A stretch of DNA of 64,000 nt, from NCBI RefSeq assembly GCF_014202505.1, contig NZ_JACHGW010000002.1, positions 1,116,001-1,180,000 on the forward strand, given 5' to 3'. Position numbers and translations under genes: made by a program. Source of the stretch: Armatimonas rosea (GTDB lineage: Bacteria; Armatimonadota; Armatimonadia; Armatimonadales; Armatimonadaceae). This document shows, piece after piece, positions 48,233 to 57,048 of the stretch. Numbering within the stretch: the first letter of the stretch is position 1; every line of letters begins with the position of its first letter. The notes beneath the pieces are model-generated. The model made no database searches and was not told the DNA's origin. It worked only from the letters and a program-made list of their open reading frames with translations.

Positions 48233-49237
48233 ATGGCAAAGGGCCAGAAGGCTGCGCTTGACGCGGCCAAGTACCGCCGTTTCTACGAGCAAATGGTGCA
48301 TATCCGCGAGTTTGAAGAGGAGTGCCTGCGGGCGTTCCAGCGCGGAGGACATGGCATCGGAGGCTACCTGCACCTCTACTCCGGTGAGGAAGCGATTGCT
48401 GTAGGCATTATCGGCGCGCTCGACCTCTCGGCAGGAGACTGCCTTATTGGACACTACCGCGACCATGCCTACGCGCTGGCTGTCGGCTCCCCTCCCGGCC
48501 CGGTGATGGCGGAGATCTGTGGAAAGTACGACGGCTGCTCAAAAGGCAAGGGCGGCTCGATGCATATCTGCGATGCGGAGCGCGGCTTCTACGGCGGCTA
48601 CGGAATCGTCGGAGGCAATGTCCCGATCGCACTGGGCCTCGGCTGGGCGCTCAAGTACCGCCAGCAAGCGGGCGTGGCGGTCTGCTTCTTTGGCGATGGT
48701 TCCATGAACCAGGGCGCGTTCCACGAGACCCTGAACATGGCGCAGCTCTACAAGGTCCCGGTGCTGTTTGTTCTGGAGAACAACGGCTACGCCATGGGCA
48801 CCAGTATCGAGCGCTCCCACGCCAACACCGACCTGACCGACCGTGTCAGCAGCTACAACATGAACCGCAAGAAGATCGATGGGCAGAACATTGTCACGGT
48901 CTACGAAGAGGTCAGCAAGATTGTCGCGGACATGAAGGCCAACCCCGCGCCGTTCTTCCTGGAGTGCGATACCTACCGCTTCCACGGACACGGTGCCGCC
49001 GACGAGGCCAAGCAGACCGTGGTCTACCGCACCAAGGCAGAGATCGAGGCCGCCAAGGCCAACCGCGACCCGATTGCGATCGCGGCGGAGATTCTTCTGG
49101 AGGCCGGGGTGATCACCGACGACGATATCGTCCGCATTCATGAGGAGGCGGTTGTCGAGGCCAAGGCCGCGATGAAGTTCTCCGACGACTCCCCGGTGCC
49201 GCCCGCCGACGAGCTGCTGAAGGACGTGTACGCATAA
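48233..49237 (+). CDS. pdhA: Pyruvate dehydrogenase E1 component, alpha subunit
   Basis: A 334-residue thiamine diphosphate enzyme subunit. The ThDP/Mg motif is in GDGSMNQGAFHETLNMAQLY (about residues 161-180) and ends near LENNGYAMGT. GIGGYLHLYSGEEAIAVG and HYRDHAYALAVG match the E1-alpha family. With the beta subunit it decarboxylates pyruvate and loads acetyl groups on E2. Its stop overlaps the next start by one base. Confidence 0.93.
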   Translation: MAKGQKAALDAAKYRRFYEQMVHIREFEEECLRAFQRGGHGIGGYLHLYSGEEAIAVGIIGALDLSAGDCLIGHYRDHAYALAVGSPPGPVMAEICGKYDGCSKGKGGSMHICDAERGFYGGYGIVGGNVPIALGLGWALKYRQQAGVAVCFFGDGSMNQGAFHETLNMAQLYKVPVLFVLENNGYAMGTSIERSHANTDLTDRVSSYNMNRKKIDGQNIVTVYEEVSKIVADMKANPAPFFLECDTYRFHGHGAADEAKQTVVYRTKAEIEAAKANRDPIAIAAEILLEAGVITDDDIVRIHEEAVVEAKAAMKFSDDSPVPPADELLKDVYA

Positions 49238-50253
49238 TGGCAAAACTACGCTACATAGACGCCCTCGCGCTCGCCCTGCGTGAGGAGATGCGCCGCGACC
49301 CGAACGTGTTTCTGGTCGGGGAAGAAGTGGGGCAGTACCAGGGAACCCTGGAGCTCTCCAAGGGCTTTCTCGAAGAGTTTGGCAAGACCCGCGTGGTCGA
49401 TACCCCCATCTCCGAGGTCGGAATTATCGGCCTAGGGATCGGGGCGGCGATGGCGGGACTGCGCCCGGTCTGCGAGATGATGCGCATGGACTTTGCGACG
49501 CCCGCCTACGACCAGATTGTCCAGCACGCGGCCAAGATCCGCTACATGTTTGGCGGTCAGTTCCAGGTGCCCATGGTGATCCGTGGCCCCAGTGGTGTCG
49601 GGCTCCAGCTCTCGGCGCAGCACTCCCAGGCCATCGAAGTTCTCTTTGCGCATATTCCCGGCCTGAAAGTGGTGGTGCCTGCCACCCCCGCCGATGCCAA
49701 GGGCCTCCTGCTCACCGCCATTCGCGACAACAACCCCGTGATGGTCCTAGAGTCGCTGCGCATGTACTTCATGAAGCCCGATGACCTAGAGGCGATCCAG
49801 CCGGGTCTCTCGGAGGTCCCCGACGATCCTGACTTCTCCGTGCCGCTGGGGCAGGCCAATGTGCTGCGCGAGGGGAAAGATGTCACGATCGTGGCCTACT
49901 CCTGGATGGTGATCCAGGCGCTCAAGGCTGCCAATGAGCTGGCAAAAGAGGGCATCTCTGCCGAGGTGATCGACCTGCGTACCCTCCTGCCTCTGGACAT
50001 GAACACGGTGCTGGCCTCGATCAAGAAGACCCACCGCGCCGTGGTCGTGCAGGAGCAGTGGCCGCTCTACGGCTGTGCGGCGGAGATCTCCGCCCAGATC
50101 GGGGAGCGCGCCTTCTACGACCTCGACTCGCCCGTGATGCGTGTGACCGGCGCGTTTGTGCCGATGCCCTACGCCAAGAACCTGGAGAACCTCGCCTTCC
50201 CCACGGAAGTCGATATCATTGCGGCGGCAAAACGCACCCTCGGAGGCAAGTAA
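49237..50253 (+). CDS. pdhB: Pyruvate dehydrogenase E1 component, beta subunit
   Basis: A 338-residue transketolase-like subunit. It starts RYIDALALALREEMRRDPNV and has DTPISEVGIIGLGIGAAMAGLRPV, FGGQFQVPMVIRGPSGVGLQ and VIDLRTLLPLD, the standard E1-beta segments. It pairs with pdhA. The gene follows pdhA with a one-base overlap and precedes the E2 gene by one base, so the three are one operon. Confidence 0.93.
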   Translation: MAKLRYIDALALALREEMRRDPNVFLVGEEVGQYQGTLELSKGFLEEFGKTRVVDTPISEVGIIGLGIGAAMAGLRPVCEMMRMDFATPAYDQIVQHAAKIRYMFGGQFQVPMVIRGPSGVGLQLSAQHSQAIEVLFAHIPGLKVVVPATPADAKGLLLTAIRDNNPVMVLESLRMYFMKPDDLEAIQPGLSEVPDDPDFSVPLGQANVLREGKDVTIVAYSWMVIQALKAANELAKEGISAEVIDLRTLLPLDMNTVLASIKKTHRAVVVQEQWPLYGCAAEISAQIGERAFYDLDSPVMRVTGAFVPMPYAKNLENLAFPTEVDIIAAAKRTLGGK

Positions 50254-50254
50254 G

Positions 50255-51634
50255 ATGGCAGCGATCATCATGCCCAAGATGGGCGATGCAATGGAGGCGG
50301 GCGTCATTGTCCAGTTCCTCAAAAAAGTCGGCGACACGGTCGTAGCAGACGATGCGGTGTTCGAGATCGAGACCGATAAGTCCAATGTCGAGGTGCCCGC
50401 CGGAGAAGCAGGCGTTGTCCATGCGATCCTCGCCGCCCCCGGCTCCGAGGTCAAGGTCGGTGATCCGGTCGTGATTATCGGCCAGGGCGCACCACCCGCA
50501 AATGTCGCACCACCTCCCCCCGCCGCTGAGACGGCGACCGGGGTGCCCTCTGGGCCCGGCTCCGCGAAGGGGGAGGCCCCCGCACCTGCCCCCCTTCGCG
50601 AAGCCGGAGGGGGTGGCGAGCCCCAGCGAGCCGGGGGAGGTCCCATTGTCGTGGTAACGGACCCCGCCAAGCCCTATGGCGATAGCTTTGTCGGTGGCCT
50701 CCCTGAGGGGCTCGGTGGCTCGGCATCCGTGCTGAGCGACCCCATTGAGCTGGAAGTGGCCCCCCCCGCCCCCGATAACGGGGGAGCCAGTGAGCGGGTG
50801 AAGGCCTCTCCGCTGGCCCGTGCGATTGCGGCTGCCAAGGGTGTCAACCTGGCGAGCATCAGCGCGGCAGGGACGATCACCGCGGCGGATGTGGAAGCGG
50901 CGGCGAAGGGAGCCCCCTCCGCCCCCACGAGTGGGGGAGCCATTGCCGATGAGGTCGAGGTGCAGTCCTACAATGGGATGCGCAAGACCATCGCGCGGCG
51001 CCTCACGGAGAGCAAGCAGCAGATCCCGCACTTCTATGTCACGGTCGAGGTGGACATGGAAGCGCTCCTCTCCCTGCGCGAGCAGGTGAACGCAGCGGGC
51101 GGCGCGGTGAAGGTCTCGGTCAACGACTGTCTGCTCAAGGCGGTCTCCGTCGCGCTGCTGGCCGCGCCCAATGTCAACTCCAAGTTCGACGACAACAAGC
51201 GCCTGGTGAGCAAGAACCACCATATCGGCTTTGGAGTCGCGCTGGAGGATGGCTTGATTGTTCCCGTGGTGCGCAATGTCCAGGCCCTGAGCCTGCGCCA
51301 GGTCGCTGCGGCGAGCAAGCCGCTGATCGAGAAGGCACGCGCCGGAAAGCTCCAGCCCGCGGACTACACGGGCGGAACCTTCACGATCTCCAACCTGGGA
51401 GCGGTCGCCGAGGTCGAGAACTTCGCCGCGATCGTGAATCCGGGCGAGGCCGCGATCCTGGCTGTCTCCAGCACGCGGACGGTTGCAGCCGTGGTGAACG
51501 GGCAGCTCGTGCCGCGCAAGCGCATGAAGGTGACCCTCTCCGCCGACCACCGGGTGGTCGACGGTGCCGATGGCGCGGCGTTCCTCGGGGCGCTGAAGAA
51601 GGCCATCGAGAACCCGCTGGAGCTGCTCCTGTAA
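50255..51634 (+). CDS. pdhC: Dihydrolipoamide acetyltransferase (E2) with repeat-built linkers
   Basis: A 459-residue E2. A single lipoyl domain (residues 1-76, Lys42 in ETDKSN) is followed by a linker, an E1/E3-binding domain (about 182-216, ASPLARAIAAAKGVNLASIS), another linker and the catalytic domain (about 235-459) with DHRVVDGADG near the end. The linkers are partly made of translated palindromic repeats: a hairpin at 50556-50607 and family F copies giving APPAPDNGGA (169-178) and APSAPTSGGA (219-228). No E3 gene lies nearby. The ATG at 50255 starts at the lipoyl domain. Confidence 0.92.
   Translation: MAAIIMPKMGDAMEAGVIVQFLKKVGDTVVADDAVFEIETDKSNVEVPAGEAGVVHAILAAPGSEVKVGDPVVIIGQGAPPANVAPPPPAAETATGVPSGPGSAKGEAPAPAPLREAGGGGEPQRAGGGPIVVVTDPAKPYGDSFVGGLPEGLGGSASVLSDPIELEVAPPAPDNGGASERVKASPLARAIAAAKGVNLASISAAGTITAADVEAAAKGAPSAPTSGGAIADEVEVQSYNGMRKTIARRLTESKQQIPHFYVTVEVDMEALLSLREQVNAAGGAVKVSVNDCLLKAVSVALLAAPNVNSKFDDNKRLVSKNHHIGFGVALEDGLIVPVVRNVQALSLRQVAAASKPLIEKARAGKLQPADYTGGTFTISNLGAVAEVENFAAIVNPGEAAILAVSSTRTVAAVVNGQLVPRKRMKVTLSADHRVVDGADGAAFLGALKKAIENPLELLL
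50556..50607. repeat. Palindrome inside the E2 linker
   Basis: CCGGCTCCGCGAAGGGGG (50556-50573) and CCCCCTTCGCGAAGCCGG (50590-50607) pair over 18 bp with one mismatch. It is translated in frame as a Gly/Ala/Pro-rich linker and resembles family E interiors. Confidence 0.65.
50759..50788 (-). repeat. Repeat family F, copy 5, inside E2
   Basis: Reverse orientation; loop GATAA between the C and G tracts. Translated as APPAPDNGGA. Confidence 0.75.
50912..50941 (-). repeat. Repeat family F, copy 6, inside E2
   Basis: GCCCCCTCCGCCCCCACGAG then TGGGGGAGCC, in reverse orientation. Translated as APSAPTSGGA, almost identical to the ispE insert. Confidence 0.78.
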
Positions 51635-52029
51635 TGCACAAGGCACTCACCAACAAGCCGGTCTTCGACTCCGAGAAGACCCTCTGGCGGATGCGGGAGT
51701 GGAAAACACTCCCCACTCCGCCGGGGATGGATCGTATCGTCGTGGAGTGGTGCGTGACGTACGGCCCGAAGGTCTTTATCTACCACCCGGTCAAGCGCAT
51801 CCTGGGCTTCGACACCTGTGAGGGCTACGGTGATGGGACGTCGGACGAGCGCTGGGCGGACTTGCTGGAGTTTGAGTATGTCCCGCAGGTCGTGAAGGCG
51901 CTCGAAGGCGCGGGCTACCGCGTGCAGACCATCTGCGCCGACCAGCGCCCCGTCCAGGCGATGCGGCAGCGCCGCCGGGACACCGAAAAGCTCGCCGCCT
52001 CGCGCGGTGCGCACCACGGACACCACTAA
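51634..52029 (+). CDS. Hypothetical protein coupled to the pdh operon
   Basis: A 131-residue soluble protein, not recognised, with several Trp/Tyr and a basic, His-rich tail (RRRDTEKLAASRGAHHGHH). Its ATG overlaps the E2 stop by one base (TAATG), so it is translated with the pyruvate dehydrogenase operon. The His-rich tail might bind metal. It is followed by the operon terminator. Confidence 0.6.
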   Translation: MHKALTNKPVFDSEKTLWRMREWKTLPTPPGMDRIVVEWCVTYGPKVFIYHPVKRILGFDTCEGYGDGTSDERWADLLEFEYVPQVVKALEGAGYRVQTICADQRPVQAMRQRRRDTEKLAASRGAHHGHH

Positions 52030-52050
52030 CCGGCTCGGCTAAAATATAAA

Positions 52051-52090
52051 ACGCCTCGCGTCTTTTTGGAGACGCGGGGCGTTTTTGCGT
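52051..52090 (+). terminator. Terminator of the pdh operon
   Basis: ACGCCTCGCGTC (52051-52062) pairs with GACGCGGGGCGT (52071-52082) with one wobble pair and an 8-nt loop, followed by a T-rich run. Confidence 0.85.
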
Positions 52091-52120
52091 TTATGGGGTT
52101 CGAGGTGGCTGCATACGCAA

Positions 52121-52153
52121 AGAAAACGCCCCGCACTCAAAAGAGCACGGGGC
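52121..52153 (-). terminator. Terminator of groEL
   Basis: On the minus strand GCCCCGTGCTC and GAGTGCGGGGC form the stem (52143-52153 and 52128-52138) with loop TTTT and a following GTTTTCT. It is oriented for the groES-groEL operon. Confidence 0.75.
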
Positions 52154-52166
52154 TTTCCTTACGGAT

Positions 52167-52192
52167 TCCCCCATTCATGGGGGCTAGGGGGC
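52167..52192 (+). repeat. Repeat family F, copy 7
   Basis: TCCCCCATTCATGGGGGCTA followed by GGGGGC, between the groEL terminator and the groEL stop codon. Confidence 0.7.
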
Positions 52193-52196
52193 TTCC

Positions 52197-53813
52197 CTAG
52201 TGATCGTGGTGGTGATCGCCGCCACCGGCTGCCGGGGGCTCGGGCTTCTCAGCGACGACCGACTCGGTGGTGAGGATCATGCTGGCGATAGACGCCGCAT
52301 TGGCCAGGGCGGAGCGGCTGACCTTGACGGGGTCGATGACGCCGAAGCCGATCATGTCGCCGTACTCCTCGGTCAGGGCGTTGAAGCCATGGCCCTTGGT
52401 CAGGCCCTTCACCTTGTTGACCACGACAGAGCCTTCCAGCCCCGCGTTGGCCGCGATAGTGCGTAGCGGGGACTCCAGGGCCTTGCGGACAATGTCCACA
52501 CCGACCTGCTCGTCCTTGTCATCCACCACGACGTTGTCCAGAGCGGCGATGACATTGATGAAGGCGACGCCTCCACCGGGGACGATGCCCTCCTCGACAG
52601 CCGCGCGGGTCGCGGAGAGAGCGTCCTCGTAGCGGTGCTTCTTCTCTTTGAGCTCGGTCTCGGTCGAAGCGCCGACCTGGATCACGGCGACGCCACCCGC
52701 CAGCTTTGCGAGGCGCTCCTGGAGCTTCTCTTTGTCGTAGCTGGAGTCGGAGAGGTCGATCTGCTTGCGGATCTGGTTGATACGGCCCTTGACCGCATCG
52801 GAGTCCCCGTTGCCCTCGACAATGGTGGTGTTGTCCTTGGTGATGACAACCTTCTTGGCCTGGCCAAGCATGTCCAGGGTCGCGCTCTCCAGCTTGATGC
52901 CCAGGTCCTCGGTGATGAACTTACCACCGGTGAGGATCGCCATGTCCTCCATCATTGCCTTGCGGCGGTCGCCAAAGCCAGGAGCCTTGACCGCGACCAC
53001 GTTCAGGATGCCACGGATCTTATTGACCACCATGGTAGCCAGTGCATCGCCATCGAGGTCCTCGGCGACAATCACCAGCGGGCGGCGGGTCTGCATGACC
53101 TGCTCCAGCACGGGGACGAGGTCGGCGGCGGCGCTGATCTTCTTCTCGTAGAAGAGGATAAAGGCGTTGTCGAAGATGCCTTCCATGCGCTCGGTGTCGG
53201 TGACAAAGTAGGGGGAGATGTAGCCCTTGTCGAACTGCATACCCTCGACGACCTCAAGCGTGGTCTCGCGGCCCTTGGACTCCTCGACCGTAATGACGCC
53301 GTCCTTGCCGACCTTGTCCAGCGCGTCGGCGATAATCGCACCGATCTCTTTGTCGTTGTTGCCCGAGATCGCCGCAACCTGCGCGACCGCATCGCCATCG
53401 ACCGGGATCGCGTTGGCCTTGAGCGCCTCGACCGCAACCTCAACCGCCTTGTCGATCCCCTTCTTCACGGAGAGGGGAGCGCCACCCGCGGCCACGTAGC
53501 GAAGGCCCTCGTTGACGATCGACTGCGCCAGAACGGTCGCGGTCGTCGTGCCGTCACCGGCGATATCGTTGGTCTTGCTGGCGACTTCCTTCACGAGCTG
53601 AGCGCCCATGTTCTCGAACTTGTCTTCCAGCTCGATCTCTTTGGCGACCGTCACGCCGTCCTTGGTGATTGTCGGGGAGCCCCACTTCTTCTCGATCACC
53701 ACGTTGCGTCCACGCGGTCCCAGGGTCACCTTGACCGCATTGGCGACCGCATTGGCCCCACGCTCAAGCGCGCGGCGTGCCGCCTCATCAAAAAGCAGTT
53801 CCTTACTTGCCAT
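52197..53813 (-). CDS. groL: 60 kDa chaperonin GroEL
   Basis: A 538-residue group I chaperonin that folds proteins with GroES. Typical segments: [21 protein letters not shown] (split here as [11 protein letters not shown] and [10 protein letters not shown]), [17 protein letters not shown] (ATP site), and GGGVAFI near the C-terminus. The normal Gly-Gly-Met tail is replaced by [13 protein letters not shown]. The gene lies 18 bases downstream of groES. Only one groEL is in the window. Confidence 0.96.
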   Translation of the reverse strand: MASKELLFDEAARRALERGANAVANAVKVTLGPRGRNVVIEKKWGSPTITKDGVTVAKEIELEDKFENMGAQLVKEVASKTNDIAGDGTTTATVLAQSIVNEGLRYVAAGGAPLSVKKGIDKAVEVAVEALKANAIPVDGDAVAQVAAISGNNDKEIGAIIADALDKVGKDGVITVEESKGRETTLEVVEGMQFDKGYISPYFVTDTERMEGIFDNAFILFYEKKISAAADLVPVLEQVMQTRRPLVIVAEDLDGDALATMVVNKIRGILNVVAVKAPGFGDRRKAMMEDMAILTGGKFITEDLGIKLESATLDMLGQAKKVVITKDNTTIVEGNGDSDAVKGRINQIRKQIDLSDSSYDKEKLQERLAKLAGGVAVIQVGASTETELKEKKHRYEDALSATRAAVEEGIVPGGGVAFINVIAALDNVVVDDKDEQVGVDIVRKALESPLRTIAANAGLEGSVVVNKVKGLTKGHGFNALTEEYGDMIGFGVIDPVKVSRSALANAASIASMILTTESVVAEKPEPPAAGGGDHHHDH

Positions 53814-53831
53814 AGTGTTTTCTTCCGTTTC

Positions 53832-54116
53832 TTACTTAATCGCGTAGATCTGATCCTCTGCGAGGATGATCACTGTCTCACCGTTCAGCTTGAACTCGGT
53901 GCCACCGTACTTGCTGTAGACAACCAGGTCGCCTACCTTGACGGTGAGCGCATGGCGCTCGCCATTGTCGAGTACGCGGCCGTTGCCTGCCGCAATCACA
54001 GTGCCTTCGGTCGGCTTGGTCTTTGCCGTGTCGGGGAGCAGGATTCCGCCCGCCGACTTGTCGTCGGACTCCGACGGCTTGACCACGACCTTATCGCCCA
54101 GGGGTCGAATTGTCAT
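53832..54116 (-). CDS. groS: 10 kDa co-chaperonin GroES
   Basis: A 94-residue co-chaperonin that caps Gro[17 protein letters not shown] at the start, the mobile loop [19 protein letters not shown] and [13 protein letters not shown] are as expected. Upstream are TTTTGGAGTG (ribosome binding region), a CIRCE element and a sigma-A-type promoter. Confidence 0.96.
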   Translation of the reverse strand: MTIRPLGDKVVVKPSESDDKSAGGILLPDTAKTKPTEGTVIAAGNGRVLDNGERHALTVKVGDLVVYSKYGGTEFKLNGETVIILAEDQIYAIK

Positions 54117-54137
54117 TGTTGTTCTTTCACTCCAAAA

Positions 54138-54164
54138 TTAGCAGTCTTGGCTTCAGAGTGCCAA
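54138..54164 (-). promoter_or_regulatory. CIRCE operator
   Basis: On the plus strand TTAGCAGTC-N9-GAGTGCCAA, matching the CIRCE consensus TTAGCACTC-N9-GAGTGCTAA at 16 of 18 positions. It lies between the groES promoter and gene and implies repression by HrcA, whose gene is not in this window. Confidence 0.85.
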
Positions 54165-54169
54165 CGGAA

Positions 54170-54197
54170 ATTATACCCAGCGCTACAAAAAAGTCAA
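54170..54197 (-). promoter_or_regulatory. Sigma-A-type promoter of groES-groEL
   Basis: TTGACT (54192-54197) and TATAAT (54170-54175) on the minus strand with a 16-bp spacer, the best -35/-10 pair in the window. Confidence 0.85.
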
Positions 54198-54356
54198 GAG
54201 ATTTTCGGAACTTTCCGAACCGAAAACCCACCTGGGACAGGTCTGAAATTTAATGGGTGTATAATTTTTTAATCAATTGCGATTATAATAGGGCGGCGGT
54301 TCTGGGCCGCGCCGAACGTTACCTATCTTAATCCTCTCTCAGGAGCATGAACCATC

Positions 54357-56852
54357 GTGTCTAATCGTCTGTGTGCCGCCGCTGCGGCGCTCGCTCTGAT
54401 TCTCCCCTCCGCCGTGCTGGCGCAGGACCGTCCTACACAGCCTCCCGCAGGCACACGCCCACAAGGAGGGCCACCTCCGGGAATGGGGGCACCCCCTAGC
54501 GCTCCTGGCAAGCCGAAGCCCTTCGCCGAGGTCATCACCAAGGAAGCCAAGTCGTCGCGGATGGGGCTCTTCCGCACCCACACGGTCGGGGACAAGTACT
54601 ACTTCGAGATCCCCAAGGCCGCCCTGGGCAAGGAGATCATGTGGGTCACGACCATGGAGCGCTCCTCCAGCTTCTACGGCTTTGGCCAGACCGAGGTGCA
54701 GGACCGCGTGGTGCGCTTTGAGAAGCGCGACGACAAGATCCTGATGCGGGGAATCAGCTACAGCATGCGCGCCGACGACTCCCACGGCGATGTGAAGCGG
54801 GCGCTGGAGAAGGGCAATATCGAGCCCATTCTTGCGGTCTACACAGTCGCGGCCTACGGCGACGGCGAGTCGATGGTGATCGATGCCTCGCCGCTGATCT
54901 ACTCGCCGCTGTTTGGGGGGGGCTTTGACCCCAGCCGGAGCTTCATCGAGAGCCTGAAGGCCTTCCCGCAGAATGTCCTGATCAAGGTCATGGGCACCCG
55001 TGCGGGCGGCGGCGCTCCCAGCCCCTTCCCCGGCCTGCCCATTGCCTCCTCGGGCGGCGGCGGCTCCGAGACCGTGGTGATCAACCACAATATCGTCCTG
55101 CTCCCCGAGAAGCCGATGATGCCCCGCCTCTTTGATAGCCGCGTCGGCTGGTTCTCGTCGAGCTACCAAGAGCTGGGTGGGCCTGCCAACAAGGTCAAGG
55201 ATGTCACCCTGATCCACCGCTGGCGCCTGGAGAAGAAGGACCCGACCGCCAAGCTCTCCGAGCCGGTCAAGCCCATCACCTACTACCTCGGGAGCGAGAT
55301 TCCCGCCAAGTGGAAGCCCTACATCAAGCGGGGGATTGAGTACTGGAACGCTCCGTTTGAGAAGGCGGGCTTCAAGAACGCCGTGGTCTGCCGGGACATT
55401 CCCACCAAGGAAGAGGACCCGGAGTTCGATGAGGAAGATATCCGCTACACCGTTGTCCACTGGCTGCCGTCGGGGGTGGAGAACGCCTACGGCCCGCACC
55501 TCTCGGACCCACGCACCGGGGAGATTCTTAACGGGAGCCCCAAGATCTTCCACAATGTCCTGAGCCTGGCGCAGAACTGGTACTTTGTGCAGGCCGGCCA
55601 CTCCGATCCCCGCGCTCGCAAGATGCCCCTCCCCGATGACCTCACCGGCCAGCTCCTGGGCTATGTGGTCACCCACGAGGTCGGGCACACCCTGGGCTTC
55701 CCCCACAACATGAAGGCGAGCTCGTCGGTGCCGGTCAAGAACCTGCGCGACCCGAAGTGGACCTCCGAGTGGGGCACGACTCCCTCGATCATGGACTACG
55801 CCCGCAACAACTACGTGGCCCAGCCCGAGGATAAAGTGACCCAGCTCATGCCCAAGATCGGGGTCTACGATCACTTTGCGGTGGAGTGGGGCTACTCGGT
55901 CTTCCCCGGTGCCAAGACCCCCGAGGACGAAAAACCGTTCCTCAACGCGATTGCCAACCGTCAGCTCACCAACCCCATGCTGCGCTTTGGGAACCCGTCG
56001 GGCGACGATCCCGGGCGGCAGATGGAGGACCTCAGCGCCGATGGTGTTGAGGCGACCCGTCTTGGGATGAAGAACCTGGAGCGCATTCTCGGCTGGCTCC
56101 CCGCCGCGGTCGCCAAGCCCGGTGAGGACTTCTCCGAGCTGGACTCGATGTACAACGAGGTCCTGGGCCAGCGCTCGCTGGAGCTCGGGCATGTCCTGAC
56201 GATCGTGGGCGGGGTCACCGAGACCGAGTACCATGTCGGCCAGAGCAGCAACCCCAACTACACGCCCATCCCCAAGGCGCGGCAGAAGGCGGCGGTTCAG
56301 CTCTTCAACGACCTGGTCTTCAAGACGAGCCCCCTGCTGGTTCGCCCTGAGATCACGGGCAAGACCAGCGCGACCGGAACCGTGGATCGGGTTCAGGGGG
56401 AGCAGCGGCGCTTTATCGGGGGGCTCCTCTCCGATAGCCGGCTGAACCGCCTGGTGGAGTTTGAGGTGACCGCTCCCACGACAGCCTACACCGTGAGCGA
56501 GCTCCTGACCGACATGACCAATGGGATCTTCAGTGAGTTTGGCTCGGCCAAGGGGACGCCGGACCTCTACCGCCGCAACGTCCAGCGTGTCTACCTCGAT
56601 GCGCTGATCGCCAAGCTCGATCCACCTGCAGCGCCCACCCTGCCCGCTGGGCTTCCCCAGGGTGCGGGACGGCGCCGTGGGGCCAGCACCGGTCCGCTCT
56701 CGGGTGAGGCCAAGGTGCAGATCCGGGGCGCTCTAGCAGATATCCAGGCGCTCCTGACCTCGGCCAAGGGCCGCGCGACCGATCGGGCTGTCAAGCTCCA
56801 CATCACCGACTCGCTGAAGGCGATCGATGAGGCTTTGAACCCGAAGAAGTAG
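54357..56852 (+). CDS. Exported zinc metalloprotease, DUF5117/DUF4953 type
   Basis: An 831-residue protein. A signal peptide follows the GTG start (MSNRLCAAAAALALILPSAV, cut near residue 22). The zinc site is HEVGHTLGFPHN (about residues 439-450), an extended metzincin-like motif with three His ligands; the zone around it matches DUF4953 metalloproteases. A Pro/Gly-rich stretch follows the signal. The AGGAG ribosome binding site is 11 nt before the GTG. It may degrade proteins outside the cytoplasm. Confidence 0.85.
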   Translation: MSNRLCAAAAALALILPSAVLAQDRPTQPPAGTRPQGGPPPGMGAPPSAPGKPKPFAEVITKEAKSSRMGLFRTHTVGDKYYFEIPKAALGKEIMWVTTMERSSSFYGFGQTEVQDRVVRFEKRDDKILMRGISYSMRADDSHGDVKRALEKGNIEPILAVYTVAAYGDGESMVIDASPLIYSPLFGGGFDPSRSFIESLKAFPQNVLIKVMGTRAGGGAPSPFPGLPIASSGGGGSETVVINHNIVLLPEKPMMPRLFDSRVGWFSSSYQELGGPANKVKDVTLIHRWRLEKKDPTAKLSEPVKPITYYLGSEIPAKWKPYIKRGIEYWNAPFEKAGFKNAVVCRDIPTKEEDPEFDEEDIRYTVVHWLPSGVENAYGPHLSDPRTGEILNGSPKIFHNVLSLAQNWYFVQAGHSDPRARKMPLPDDLTGQLLGYVVTHEVGHTLGFPHNMKASSSVPVKNLRDPKWTSEWGTTPSIMDYARNNYVAQPEDKVTQLMPKIGVYDHFAVEWGYSVFPGAKTPEDEKPFLNAIANRQLTNPMLRFGNPSGDDPGRQMEDLSADGVEATRLGMKNLERILGWLPAAVAKPGEDFSELDSMYNEVLGQRSLELGHVLTIVGGVTETEYHVGQSSNPNYTPIPKARQKAAVQLFNDLVFKTSPLLVRPEITGKTSATGTVDRVQGEQRRFIGGLLSDSRLNRLVEFEVTAPTTAYTVSELLTDMTNGIFSEFGSAKGTPDLYRRNVQRVYLDALIAKLDPPAAPTLPAGLPQGAGRRRGASTGPLSGEAKVQIRGALADIQALLTSAKGRATDRAVKLHITDSLKAIDEALNPKK

Positions 56853-56867
56853 CGGTGGTCCGGTTAG

Positions 56868-57031
56868 ATCGCCCCGGTTGGAGCGGGGCGTCTATCTGTC
56901 CTCGTGCCTCGGACACAAAGGGCTGCACCCATCCCGATCCGCGTTAACGCGGGTATGGCCGGAGGCCTTCGTGTCGGAGCTTGCGACGACAGCAAGACGC
57001 CCCCGTTTATGGGGGCGATCCAACCGGGGGG
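56868..57031. repeat. Palindromic repeat family C, copy 2
   Basis: Begins ATCGCCCCGGTTGGAGCGGG and ends with GGGGGCGATCCAACCGGGGG. The interior differs most from copy 1 but keeps GGCCGGAGGCCTTCG. It fills the gap between the protease and rdgB. Confidence 0.75.
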
Positions 57032-57037
57032 ACACGA

Positions 57038-57043
57038 TAAAAT
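57038..57043 (+). promoter_or_regulatory. -10 box of the leaderless rdgB gene
   Basis: TAAAAT ending 5 nt before the ATG at 57049. Confidence 0.5.
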
Positions 57044-57048
57044 AGCGC

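Noticed and set aside
54347-54364. Five-codon leader peptide (MNHRV) before the protease gene
   Set aside because: Its ATG is only one base from the AGGAG motif, too close for use; the motif suits the GTG at 54357.
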